Below, in pieces: positions 13,301 through 21,909 of a stretch of DNA of 64,000 nucleotides. Made by a program: the position numbers and the translations under genes. The first letter of the stretch is position 1; every line of letters begins with the position of its first letter. The notes under the pieces are model-generated. The model saw nothing but the letters and a program-made list of their open reading frames with translations, was not told the origin of the DNA and ran no database searches. Where the stretch lies: assembly GCA_029964075.1 (NCBI GenBank), contig CM057149.1, positions 16,816,197-16,880,196 on the forward strand, read 5' to 3'. This DNA comes from Patiria pectinifera (lineage: Eukaryota; Echinodermata; Asteroidea; Valvatida; Asterinidae).

Positions 13301-16300
13301 GGGAAGTCAAGAGGGGCTGTAGGGGGCGGGGGCTGTAGGTAGGGTACTGGTATACATAGGTCCCCCTTTTCATCTAGTGTAGTAACGACTACCTGGGCAT
13401 GAGCAGGCATCCTAAGGTCACTAGGGCTGTCATGTTAGTGTTGGATTTTTTTTTGAGGTTGGGCTGTGTCAGGTGTGATTCTTCTTGAAGTGGGGTGGGG
13501 GTTAGAGGGACGGAGATGACTGGGGGATGTGGCGTGGGGGCAGTGGTTAGGTCCACTACCTCCAGCTGGTGTAGTAATGATTACACGTGAGTAGGCATCT
13601 TGAGGTCACCAAGGTTGTCGTGTGAGTTTTGGAAGTTGCTTGGTCTTGGGACAGTAGAGGTTTGGTTCCACTTGGGGAAGGAGGGGGAGGGTAGAGGGAC
13701 AGAGAGGGCTGTGGGATGGGGGAGGGGTAGGTCCCCTACTTCCATCTGGTGTACTAACAACCACCTGGGGATGAGCAGGGTAGAGAGATGGAGAGGGCTG
13801 GGGTATGTGGGGTAGGGGAGTTGTTAGGTCCCCTACATTTTTGTGTACCTCCATCAGGGCCCAATTTCACGGCGCTGCTTAGCACAAAAAATATGCTTAG
13901 CACAAAAATAGTCTGGCTTATAAAAGCAGGTAACCAGCCAAAACTCCACGTGACGTATATTGCTCGTGATCAGTATTCGGCTGTTGTTTGCTTAGCATGA
14001 AAATCACATGGAGTTTTGGCTGGTAACCTGCTTTTAAAAAACCAGACTTTTTTGTGCTAAGCAAATTTGTGTGCTTAGCAGCGCCGTGAAATTGGCCCCT
14101 GATGTAGTAACAACTACACATGAGCAGGCATCCTAAGGTTACTCAGGAAGTGACACGAGTCGTGACAGTTGCTTGGTCTTGGGGCAGCATTGGGTGTGAT
14201 CCTATTTTAATAGGGGTTGGGTCAGTGGGGTTGCAAGGGGTTGGTTTTGGACTCCATGTATGAATAATACATGGCAATTTGTGACACTATTTGGGAACTT
14301 TATGGGAGGTACACATTGAATACGCATTTCTGGTAAAAAAAAAAGACAATCCACACTTTTTGTCCAAACTTTTCTCACTATTTTTTCAAACTTTCAATTT
14401 TTCCTTGATGAAAAAAGTAAACAACAATTTGAATATTTTTTTTCTTTATATATAGTTTTCCAAAAGAAAATTGGAATTTTTTTTTCTTCAAAAAAAGATT
14501 AATTTCTTTTGTCGGTGCCCAGTATTCTGTTATATTCGTAACAAAAGCTGTTTCCCATATTTCCTTTCCCTTTTAAAAATGAAAATTATTGAAGCATCGG
14601 CCTTGCAGAGCTAGAGTTACTGATTTGAAATTCATGCATACCAGCAGTTACATTTCAAGCAGTCTCGTTGACCTTCAGTTCTCCACGTTTTTACCGCTCG
14701 TAAACCATGATTGGATTTTCGTTTCAATTATTCATTGTGGATCAATATGGCTTCCGTCGTTTAACCACTGAATTTTTTTTTCAAGTACGTGTGAATTTAC
14801 TTCATTGTGGAATATAATAAAATTGTAATGAATACTTGGTCATACGTGCAATATGGTATAAAACATTAACCATATGGTCATTTGAGTATCAGCCTATCAA
14901 ATTCCCGGATAAACTGCACACTTTAATGGACAAAAATTACATATGTTTGGTGCATATGTGTGTTATTATTGTAGCTTTGTCATTCTAAAAAAACTGCAAA
15001 TTTAGTTTTGAAAGGAGTAACTGCAGAGATTCACATACGTTTGTATTTTGAGCCACACTCGGAAAGATGCCAGGGCTTAAATTTGCAGAGCGATATAAAT
15101 GAATCAAATTTGTTTGCTTTTGTTTTCTTGTGCAAATGAAATCAGTGAAAATTGGAGACTTTGTTTACGCACTGTCAATCAATCTACGCTGAGAACAAGT
15201 GCAGCTGATGTGAAATAAAGTCCGTGGTTACATGTATAAGGTTTAATTTTTTCAGAGGTAACTGCGATTTAATAATGAAGATTTAATCGCTGTATTTACT
15301 GTACGCTTGACTGTGCCTAATATAAGTGTCCATATGGAAGAATATTGTTTACATAGATGTGCATTAACCCGGATAGCACTCACACAAATGTGAAAGAAAT
15401 TGTTTTCTCTGCAAACAGTTTTGCAAAAAGCTAGTATTTTTAGATTGCAGACATGTACAATGTACACAGAGAGAAAAGAGGCATTTTGGTTTGAATGAAT
15501 TTAAGCATGTACATTGTACATCATTGCCCTATTTGAGGTTCACTGTGGCTGAAAAAACACCAAATTGTTTTGAAAATCCAGAGAAGTGTTATTTCAATGA
15601 TTAATTGCAATCAAGTTGATTTTATACACTCTCCGTTGTCTCCCACTTTTCCCCCCACTTTTTACAGTGCAAAACTATTTTCATTGTTTTTTTTTGTTAT
15701 TTGTTGTCTCTTTACAATTTTTTTGTTATACATGTATGTTGGTATTAACCCTCCTACCATGCCTACATGTCCTATGCAAACGTACATTCTATGCAAAGTT
15801 GTCCTTTCTGTCAAATTCAGCCAAGTGACTGTTTTTAACAGTTAAGAGCTCCCAGCCTACATAAAGCAGGATTGACTTGCTGTGACTATTTACGTAACTT
15901 AATACAACAATGCTTTGACTGTAGGTGATTGATAGGCCAGCTGTGCCTACCACTAGCCTGCTTTCGTTTGTTGACTGAATTTGACTAGTCACAGTGCTTG
16001 CTTGAAATATGATCTGACTGTTGGTGACTAGCCTGTGTAAAAGGCATGGCAGGGAAGAGGATTGATTTTTTTTGACTGTCTGTGACTATTCAGATAACAG
16101 AAGGATTTTAATGGAGTGGGTTAAACGTCTCATTGAGGTCATGCCCTTTTGTAATTTTCTGTCTATGTGATTAAATGTTAGAATTGTGTTCTTGGAATCT
16201 TCTGTTCATTACGATTCCCTTCTACCCATACAGGGAAGCCGTCAAGAAGCACGGCACGGGAGCCGGCGGGACACGTAATATATCAGGCAACTCAACCTAC

Positions 16301-19300
16301 CACGAGCAGTTGGAAGCCTCCATAGCCAAACTGCACCAGAAGGAGGCCGGTCTACTCTTCACTTCCTGCTATGTGGCCAATGATTCAACTCTGTACACTC
16401 TAGCCAAGAGTCTTCCAGGTACCAGACTCCAGGCACTCCTCCTATCAGACTAAATGTGACCTGTTCTGTCAAAATCAGACTTTTTTGGGCATAAGCTCGA
16501 AAATGATATTTTTACATAATGTTAACATATATGTTCTTTTTCCTTTTAATAGGTGGTTTAATTTTTGAAACCGGTCATTCCTGGGCAGAGTTATGCTATT
16601 TTGAAGTTCATTGTGTCGAAAAGTAGAAAACGGAGAAAATGGCCACGAACGTCACAAAACAGATATTTCTTTAACTGAAATACCTTTACAAATCATCAAA
16701 AATACTATATTTAGAGTTCAAATTAGGGTTTCAAACTTTTATAGCATATTTTAGACATGTTCAGGATTACAAGGATGTAAAAATGTGAAAATCGAAAAAA
16801 TCACCCCCTCAGCGTGTTTTGGCCATATCTCAATTTTAACTTCTGCCCAGAAGCGTCTGCTTTTGACAGAACAGGTCACAAATTAGAAGCCATTTCTAAA
16901 GTAGAACCGGGATCATGCTCAGTAGTACGCAAGTACTCCATACCCCTCTGTCCAGTAGGGTTACTAGCCTTGGTCAAGGCGCTAGTTGTTATTCATCCGG
17001 CCGTAGCGTGGTAAACGATATCCTCGCTAGCGCTGTGCATGCAGTGCAGTAAAAATACAGCGCGAACAGCAACCTCACGCGGCCACTATTTTTATGCAAA
17101 TCAGTTGGACCCAATCTACTAATTTGCATAAAAATGGTGGCCGCTTGAGTTCGCTGTTGGCGCTGTATTTTTACTGCACTGCATACATAGCGCTAGCAAG
17201 GATATCGTTTACCGCGCTATGGCCGGGATGAATAACAACTAGCGCCTTGACCAAGGCTATAGGGTTACCAAAAGGCGCATGCCTCTCTGACACAACTTGT
17301 GTCCCAGCTTGCCTCTAACAACTTGTGTCAGGGCTTATTCTTGGTTACTGAGCAGAATTGTAAGCCTAGTGGTAAGCAGGTTCCTGCAATTTAGCTGAAA
17401 GTTACTTAACTTCACTTTCGAATAAAAAAATGTTAATTCTCCTCTTGATCTCAGAAGTTGACAATATTTACTGTAAGAAATGTTTGAAAGAGTAATTATT
17501 GATGGTCAGATTAGGAAGCCGAAGCCTCAATAATATGATTTCTGTCTTTTCCTCAGGTTGTACCATATACTCGGACTCGGGCAACCACGCCTCCATGATC
17601 CAAGGTATACGCAACAGCGGCGTGCCCAGGTTTATATTCCGGCACAACGATGCAGCTCACCTAGAGGAGTTGCTGCAGAAATCGGATCGCTCTAAACCCA
17701 AGATAGTCGCCTTTGAGACTGTGCATTCCATGACTGGTAAGTGGAGTGTACTTTCAAAAAACATACCTACCCCCACCCTTTACCCCCTACCCTCCCCCTA
17801 CATATCCCCCCCCCCCAACACTTCCCTACCCCCTACCCACTCACCCCACCCTCGACTTTTCTTCATGCAGTGTTGCCAAACCTGTTTATTGACCAGCTCC
17901 AAATTCATATTAACTGTTCGTAATGTAGTCTGTATCAAAACCATGTGAGCCATTTTAGTGTCGCGACATAGTCCAAAAGTCCATGAAAAATATGGCGTCC
18001 GGCTGCTGGGTACAAATTTTAGTGTCGCGAGATTCAGTCCAAAAGTCAATTGAAAAAGGTTAGTGTCCAGAAATTGGGTACAAATTTGGGAAAAGGATTC
18101 CCTGATATGGTGCACTTGGCCACATTTCAGAAGTTGTTAACATTAGGTGTATTTCTGTAAAGTTGACAAATTGTGATAAACATGCATCATTTCCACTCCT
18201 ATATCCAATTATTAATTGTCTGAACATTATTTTCTTACTTTTTGGGGCAAATTTAAAGGGTTCATGTGACTGTTCTGGACCAATGAAATATCAGTATCTA
18301 AGACGTATGACAGTTCGGGGCCCATGAAGGTTCATAAATCCAAGACGCACTGTTTCCGATCTGGAACATGACTAAATTGACTTATTTTCTTCAATGATTT
18401 TCAGGTGACGTCTCACCCTTGAAGGAGCTGTGTGACGTGGCCCATCGCTACGGAGCCATCACCTTCGTGGATGAAGTCCATGCCGTGGGCTTGTATGGAG
18501 ATCACGGTGCTGGGGTGGCAGAACGCGAGGGCTGCCTGGACGATATAGATATCATATCTGGAACACTGGGTGGGTTCAACATGTCGTTTTGCATCCCAAA
18601 GTCACAAAAAGCAATGCTGCTTGTTCACAATTTAAAGGGAATATACATCATTGGCTTTTGCTGTAATTTTCAGAAATGAACTATTTGAGAGGTAAGTATA
18701 ATAGATCAAATATTGTTACACTGACATTTTGAAGTTCTGTGTTCTAAAAGGTTGGAAAAACCGAAAAAAACCAAAAATGTTCAAGTAGTCTGGTTCCCTG
18801 ACTCCACAAAAGATAAAATGGATCAAATTATAGATGATAGAAAATTGTAGGGCAAGGGAACCAGTCTAGCTGGCCTGCATCCATTCATGAACATGTAACC
18901 AATAGCAAACAAAATTTGGACTGAAAAAATGGTAAATTTGAAGCAGTAGTTGAAAAAAAGTTAGGTTTTTCCAATGCTGGTCGGCCGACCACCGTTGGAA
19001 ATGTTTACAAAAAAAACATTTTCTTGAAAATGACTTCACACCAGGTGCCATAATTTTACAAGATGCTTGAGACTGTCATTTACCAACATCCTAGTAAGGT
19101 ATTTCGTAAAAACTTCGTGGTTTTATTTTTCGATGTTTGCAAATGTTGTATATTCCCTTTAAAACCTAGGGCCCTAATTCGTGGCTCTGCAAAACATCCT
19201 TGCTTACTGTAGCAGAAAATACAGCGCTTACGGTAAGCATATTTCACAGGTTAGCGAGGGATTCAAAGGATTCTGTGCTTACAGGGTAAGCACAAAAAAC

Positions 19301-21856
19301 GCCCTCTGTTGTTTGGGCACGGAGCCCATGGTACTGCCCGGTTCTCTTCACCAGTCTACACCCAGTCTAACTCGTAAAGTTCAGTCAGTTTATAGTCATT
19401 TAGTCAGTCAGTCAGCCAGGCAATGTAATGATGGAATCCCCTGTTTTTGTTGTCGATATCAGGTAAAGCCTATGGTATGATAGGCGGCTACATCGCGGGT
19501 GACTCGGATCTGATTGACATGGTGCGTAGCTATGCCGCTGGCTTCATCTTCACTACAGCACTGCCTCCTATGATCCTTGCCGGGGCTATTGCGTCTATAG
19601 ATGTAAGTTGTCTTGCTGTGTTGTCGGCGTGTCCTTTTTCGTAGTCCAACAAGTGTTGTAGTCATTGAGCCTGGATCGAAAGGCGTATAAAAGCAAACGA
19701 ACCTGAGTTCTGGTACCTTCAACTTCAATGTTTGATTTTTGTTGTTTTCTGTTTTTTTCCCTCCAGGTTCTTAGCAGCGAGGAAGGACGTACTTTACGCT
19801 TTCGTCACCAGAAATCAGTCAAAGAGCTGCATCACAAACTTAAAGAAGCTGGCCTGCCCGTCATTGATTGCCCTAGCCACATCATTCCCATTCATGTAGG
19901 TCAACTTCTTCTCTTATGTATTTGTTTCCTTTTAACCCCATGCGTACGGGAAGCGGTCATGGCCGCGGCCGCTAATCCTCATTGGAATACAGTTGCCAGC
20001 TGTGGTATGCCGTGGCACAGGGCTAGTGGGTAGTTCCACAGCTGCTGCTTTTGTGCAGTCCCGCTACCACACAAAGGCTGTGCAGTCGTGCGGGCCACTT
20101 GCTGTATGTGTGGAGGAATGTCCCCATTACACCCCGTCCTTAAGGGGTTAAGGAAATAGGCAGTAGGGGTCCCATATTGGCCAAAATCTTTCTTTATTGT
20201 GTTGGAATAGCCATTGACCCTAACCTCCCCAAATCCTCTTTGCAAAATGGAGGATTTTGCAGGATTGAGGCTATATGGCAAAAAATGTGCGGCTAATTTT
20301 GTAAGATGCACTACTCAAGGTCTTAGACCGGACCTTGTGTTGTTTATGCAGAGATGCCACTTTTCAGGTTTTAACCTGAATTCAGGGTTTTTTCCCTAAA
20401 AAAAAGTGACAATTTATAAAAGTGCTGGATTTGGTCTGAAACATCCAGAATTTTTTTTTGTAAAAGGGGGTAAGGGTAGTTTCAGGTTTTTTTAGTAGCT
20501 TTTCAGGCTTTTTATTGATATATGGGTGGCATCTCTGTTTATGTGATTTGTGATTGCTGGAGGATTTTGCAGGATTGAGGCAGTGGTCACCTGTCCAAGG
20601 ACCACATTCAAGAAGTAACAGATGGTTTTGGAGGATTGAGGCTGTACGCAATTTTTACATGGAGCCAGTTTGCAGGATTGAGGTTGCGTCCTAGCAAAAG
20701 TGGCTCGGGAGTTAGGGTTAAACAAAGTACCATTGGTAGGTTTAGTATCCGTGAAAAGGGTCCATGAACCATTTTGACAATACTATTCACTGTAAAACTG
20801 TTAAGGTTTTCAAATTCTGGAACGCGACATTTTCCTGATAAATGAGGTCGTGGGTTCGAGTCCCACCTGAGTAGAGTAGGCTTGGGAATTTTTCTTGTAA
20901 GCCCTCAGACAGTATACAAATATTGAGTGTATCAGCGTGGAATGGGAGGAATATTGTCGCAAGGTAAAATCTGGACTTTTCCATTTCATGAGGCGAAGCC
21001 AAGTGAACTGGAAAAGTCCAGATTTTACCGAGCGATAATATTCCTCCCATTCTAATAATCAAACTCATAATTTATTGTTTTATATAACTGACATATAGAT
21101 CCTTGTCATTTGATATATTTGAACTTTTATTCAATACAAAATTGGTGAAATATGTATTTCTCTCTTCCAAACCACCCCTTTACGAAAATGTTTGAACCCA
21201 ATGCTGTGGCACTGTCTCTTTGGAACAATACGTGCAACGCTGAATGCGCACACCAGCATGCCTTTGCACACAAATATGCGTCATGGAACAAGAACGATCC
21301 TAACTGTTCAATAGTATTTCCCATTCCCCCATGGGCGGATAGTACTTTTCCACTGAATATACAGTGCGTATGAAATTATGTTGGTGTAGAGTAAAAACAA
21401 ACAACAATAATCAAGAGTATGACTTTACCATTGCAGGTCGGCGACTCCGAGACCAGTACCAAAGTGGCCAACCACTTGCTGGTCAAGCACGGCATGTACG
21501 TTCAGGCCATCAACCCGCCCACCGTGGCCCGCGGGGAGGAGCGCCTTCGCATCGCGCCCACCCCCTTCCACACCCCGGACATGATGGACGAATTCGTCAG
21601 TTCCTTGGTGATGGCCTGGACCGAGTGTGGACTGACGCTGGAACCAGAGATTCGCCCGCTGGAACTGGAACAGCTCACCCTCGGACCAGAACAACACCTG
21701 CTGGAACCGGAGCAGCGCCAACCGGAACCGAAGCCGAGCCTGGAGTGTAGGTTCTGCAAGGATTTCAGGCCGTTCGACATGCTGTCTCATCTTGAGCGCG
21801 AGTTCTTCTTGAACGGGATCATGAAGCCGGCGGTCCGGGTATCCATCGGTGAATGA
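1151..21856 (+). CDS. ALAS: 5-aminolevulinate synthase, mitochondrial (10 coding exons)
   Basis: Pyridoxal-phosphate enzyme condensing glycine with succinyl-CoA to 5-aminolevulinate, the first and rate-limiting step of heme synthesis in the mitochondrial matrix. Joined exons 1151-1352, 7710-7829, 11491-11556, 12121-12346, 16234-16418, 17557-17736, 18405-18569, 19463-19602, 19767-19895 and 21437-21856 give 610 residues, close to vertebrate ALAS1 (~640) and ALAS2 (~587). All internal junctions are GT-AG and the frame is open throughout. The N-terminus is a basic presequence with Cys-Pro heme regulatory motifs at residues 9-10, 34-35 and 79-80. The catalytic core shows the glycine-rich GTGAGGTRN (212-220), His277, the D-E-V-H motif (Asp349, His352) and Lys383 in GKAYG as the Schiff-base lysine. 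The start ATG has a strong Kozak context (CACCATGG). An unusual Leu/Pro/Glu-rich stretch precedes the C-terminal Cys-x-x-Cys block. Whether it is the housekeeping or an erythroid-type copy cannot be told. Confidence 0.96.
1415..1666. mobile_element. MITE with CAGGGGCCAATTTC-type inverted ends
   Basis: The left end CAGGGGCCAATTTCATAG is mirrored by the right end CTATGAAATTGGGCCCTG, and inner blocks (GCCAAAACTCCATG / CATGGAGTTTTGGC, GGTAACC) also pair. The same family recurs at 13,855-14,101. No transposase; the superfamily is not assigned because no clear target duplication is visible. Confidence 0.75.
3078..3263. mobile_element. Small Tc1/mariner (pogo-like) MITE
   Basis: Bounded by TA on both sides (3076-3077, 3264-3265). 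The left end CAGTCGAGTCTCATTATAAC pairs with the right end (reverse complement CAGTCGACTCTCGTTAGTAC). The interior has two copies of a TATNACAGAATTTTGTATTAA-like block. 186 bp, non-coding; assignment rests on the TA target site and end sequence. Confidence 0.6.
4228..4455. repeat. Inverted minisatellite built from a GTCCGACGCCTCATAA unit
   Basis: The left half repeats the unit TAAGTCCGACGCCTCATAG about three times; the right half carries the same unit inverted (GAGGCGTCGGACTTATGAGG) several times, with further alternation between. The ends can pair with each other, so the block can form nested hairpins. No coding capacity. Confidence 0.75.
6542..6620. repeat. (GTACAT)n palindromic hexamer microsatellite
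   Basis: A run of ACATGTAC units, each self-complementary, followed by ACCGGTAC. Shorter runs occur at 3480-3560, 4803-4820, 4879-4890, 7352-7368, 10,794-10,855 and 25,480-25,500. Open frames here are only translated repeat. Confidence 0.8.
7008..7397. mobile_element. ACCCTAAC-ended interspersed repeat, copy 1
   Basis: Begins AACCCTAACCATCTC and ends GGGAGTTAGGGTTAAC, short inverted ends. The interior is related to 20,217-20,721: AAATCCTC, 'gaggcta/gttacatggcaaaaa', CTTGTGTTGTTTATGC and GGATTTTGCAGGATT are shared in order. Fragments occur at ~2995-3060, 7480-7545 and 11,640-11,690. Non-coding. Confidence 0.6.
7710..7829 (+). CDS. ALAS: ALAS coding exon 2
   Basis: Acceptor TTTATGCAG, donor GTACTG, phase 1 on both sides. 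Encodes residues 68-107 including SKCPFL, the third heme regulatory motif, and an Asp/Ser-rich linker. In vertebrate ALAS1 the third motif lies in the mature protein and is linked to heme-dependent degradation in the matrix. Confidence 0.9.
7914..8566. mobile_element. Non-autonomous mariner-type element (TA target)
   Basis: TA dinucleotides flank both ends (7912-7913 and 8567-8568). The left end CTGGGTGGTTAAAAAAAA and the inverted right end CAGGGTGGTTCCAAAAAA extend into a shared TTTGACAGCAATTTTCACCTA, giving ~50-bp inverted termini. No transposase frame is present. Confidence 0.75.
8781..8949. repeat. Two-copy ~95-bp tandem repeat
   Basis: GCAAGCGTTACTGATGCAG... at 8781 is followed by GCAAGCCTTACTGTTGCAG... 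at 8876; both continue with GATACCTGCTGCGTACAGT and CAATTTCACTTGCAACCAT. Copies differ by small substitutions and a 3-base insertion. Confidence 0.8.
9866..10040. mobile_element. Long hairpin (fold-back) element
   Basis: Arms of ~80 bp (GAATAAGGGAATAAATGTG... and ...ATATTTATTCCCATTC) pair almost perfectly around a short loop containing GAGCCGGAGGCAAGG. Related pieces continue to ~10,505 (GTTTAAGACC, GGTATTTATGAATAC). No coding sequence. It shares loop style with hairpins at 20,957, 41,940 and 42,340. Confidence 0.75.
11491..11556 (+). CDS. ALAS: ALAS coding exon 3 (66 bp)
   Basis: Acceptor TCCTCTGCAG, donor GTGCGC, phase 1 both sides. Encodes ~22 charged residues of the linker between presequence and catalytic core. 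Being phase 1 on both sides and a multiple of three, it could be skipped without breaking the frame, as happens for the equivalent linker exon in mammalian ALAS2. Confidence 0.85.
11791..12006. repeat. Left arm of inverted repeat flanking ALAS exon 4
   Basis: This ~215-bp stretch is the reverse complement (imperfect) of 15,822-16,044. Paired blocks include CCTTTTACACAGGCTAGTC with GACTAGCCTGTGTAAAAGG and AGGCTGGGAGCTCTTAACTG with its complement. It ends ~115 bp before exon 4. Confidence 0.85.
12121..12346 (+). CDS. ALAS: ALAS coding exon 4
   Basis: Acceptor TTTCCCAACAG; donor GTGAGT at 12,347, phase 2. Encodes residues 130-204, the start of the catalytic core (FDYTKF...[14 protein letters not shown]). 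The last ~55 bp plus the donor are the unit that is repeated downstream. Within the exon, TGCAG just before TAACGACTAC resembles an internal acceptor. Confidence 0.92.
12291..14155 (+). repeat. Exon-derived tandem array of ~10 units (175-200 bp)
   Basis: Each unit carries a copy of the 3' end of ALAS exon 4 (TACCTGGGCATGAGCAGG ... CAGGCTGTCAT), a GTGAGT donor, then GC-rich intron sequence ending in a pyrimidine tract and GTGTAG. Units begin near 12,300 (the real exon), 12,476, 12,651, 12,833, 13,008, 13,185, 13,387, 13,579, 13,759 and 14,111. Units 2-5 are nearly identical; unit 6 has a 4-base insertion; unit 7 lost the donor (GTTAGT); later ones are decayed. A MITE (13,855-14,101) separates the last unit. 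Confidence 0.92.
13855..14101. mobile_element. MITE of the CAGGGGCCAATTTC family, copy 2
   Basis: Ends CAGGGCCCAATTTCACGG and (inverted) CAGGGGCCAATTTCACGG, with inner pairing GTAACCAGCCAAAACTCCA / GGAGTTTTGGCTGGTAAC. Same family as 1415-1666. It sits inside the exon-4 array and so arrived after at least the oldest units formed. Confidence 0.8.
14156..15821. other. ALAS intron 4, distal part; nothing recognised
   Basis: AT-rich sequence with homopolymer runs (for example 14,330-14,480). I see no exon, element end or tandem repeat that I can support. Confidence 0.5.
15822..16044. repeat. Right arm of inverted repeat flanking ALAS exon 4
   Basis: Imperfect reverse complement of 11,791-12,006; it ends ~190 bp before exon 5. 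The arms enclose exon 4 and the whole exon-derived array. Confidence 0.85.
16234..16418 (+). CDS. ALAS: ALAS coding exon 5
   Basis: Acceptor CCCATACAG, donor GTACCA, phase 2 in and phase 1 out. Residues 205-266 include [13 protein letters not shown], the glycine-rich motif at the substrate/PLP site, and [14 protein letters not shown]. Confidence 0.93.
16455..16880. mobile_element. Short inverted-repeat element in intron 5
   Basis: Left end TGTGACCTGTTCTGTCAAAA and inverted right end TGTGACCTGTTCTGTCAAAA match over ~26 bp. 426 bp, no coding capacity, no clear target duplication. It starts 36 bp after the exon 5 donor. Confidence 0.75.
16968..17257. mobile_element. Fold-back element with ~130-bp arms
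   Basis: GCCTTGGTCAAGGCGCTAG at the left pairs with CTAGCGCCTTGACCAAGGC at the right; GTAAACGATATCCT and GCAGTAAAAATACAGCG also pair across a ~30-bp centre (near GTTGGACCCAATC). Non-coding, intron 5. Confidence 0.8.
17557..17736 (+). CDS. ALAS: ALAS coding exon 6
   Basis: Acceptor TTTTCCTCAG, donor GTAAGT, phase 1. Residues 267-326, with [14 protein letters not shown] (His277 stacks on PLP in the family) and FETVHSMTG. Confidence 0.94.
17737..18404. other. ALAS intron 6
   Basis: A C-rich tract (17,760-17,860) is followed by two imperfect ~65-bp copies containing TTTTAGTGTCGCGA and GTCCAAAAGTC (about 17,953 and 18,018). Nothing else recognised. Confidence 0.5.
18405..18569 (+). CDS. ALAS: ALAS coding exon 7
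   Basis: Acceptor GATTTTCAG, donor GTGGGT (weaker than consensus). Residues 327-382 hold [12 protein letters not shown]: Asp349 contacts the PLP ring nitrogen and His352 the O3' region in this family. The exon closes right before the PLP lysine. Confidence 0.94.
18636..19158. mobile_element. TTAA-flanked MITE, copy 1 (523 bp)
   Basis: TTAA lies on both sides (18,632-18,635; 19,159-19,162). The ends are AGGGAATATACA and its inverse TGTATATTCCCT. It is the same family as 57,620-58,140, present in the opposite orientation (shared TTCCAACGCTGGTCGGCCG-like centre). A TTAA target fits piggyBac- or Kolobok-type mobilisation. It lies 66 bp past the exon 7 donor. Confidence 0.85.
19463..19602 (+). 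CDS. ALAS: ALAS coding exon 8 (PLP lysine)
   Basis: Acceptor CGATATCAG, donor GTAAGT, phase 1 in and phase 0 out. It opens with GKAYG, where Lys383 forms the Schiff base with PLP, then GMIGGYIAG and FIFTTALPP, all strongly conserved in ALAS. Confidence 0.95.
19767..19895 (+). CDS. ALAS: ALAS coding exon 9
   Basis: Acceptor CCCTCCAG, donor GTAGGT, phase 0 both sides. Residues 429-471 ([17 protein letters not shown]... SHIIPIHV region). Confidence 0.93.
20217..20721. mobile_element. ACCCTAAC-ended interspersed repeat, copy 2
   Basis: Begins ACCCTAACCTCCCCAAATCC and ends CGGGAGTTAGGGTTAAAC. Internal order matches 7008-7397, with an extra ~150 bp block (about 20,345-20,535). Lies in intron 9 and is non-coding. 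Confidence 0.6.
20908..21360. mobile_element. Hairpin-bearing interspersed repeat, copy 1
   Basis: Contains a ~35-bp-arm hairpin (GGTAAAATCTGGACTTTTCC / GGAAAAGTCCAGATTTTACC) around the loop ATTTCATGAGGCGAAGCC, then ~290 bp shared with 42,090-42,310 and 42,525-42,900 (GATCCTTGTCATTT, CACACCAGCATG, CCATGGGCGGATAGTACTTT). It ends ~75 bp before exon 10. Confidence 0.75.
21437..21856 (+). CDS. ALAS: ALAS coding exon 10 (terminal)
   Basis: Acceptor CATTGCAG; stop TGA at 21,854-21,856. Residues 472-610 include [27 protein letters not shown] core and a C-terminal block with CRFC. Between them a ~35-residue Leu/Pro/Glu/Gln-rich stretch ([20 protein letters not shown]) looks like an expanded low-complexity insertion relative to vertebrate enzymes. 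GC content is much higher than in the flanking introns. Confidence 0.95.
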   Translation, partial: VGDSETSTKVANHLLVKHGMYVQAINPPTVARGEERLRIAPTPFHTPDMMDEFVSSLVMAWTECGLTLEPEIRPLELEQLTLGPEQHLLEPEQRQPEPKPSLECRFCKDFRPFDMLSHLEREFFLNGIMKPAVRVSIGE

Positions 21857-21903
21857 TGAAGGCCATCTAAGGCTGACCTTAAAAGTGCAGGCTAAGTGCA
21901 GTA

Positions 21904-21909
21904 AATAAA
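21904..21909 (+). terminator. Candidate poly(A) signal of ALAS
   Basis: AATAAA 48 bp after the stop codon, followed by sequence that could be the cleavage region. A 3'UTR this short is unusual for an animal ALAS gene, so a later site may also be used. Confidence 0.4.

Noticed and set aside
12009..13410. Recurrent minus-strand frames starting MPAHAQVV in the exon-4 array
   Set aside because: They are the antisense of the duplicated ALAS exon end and repeat with the array period.
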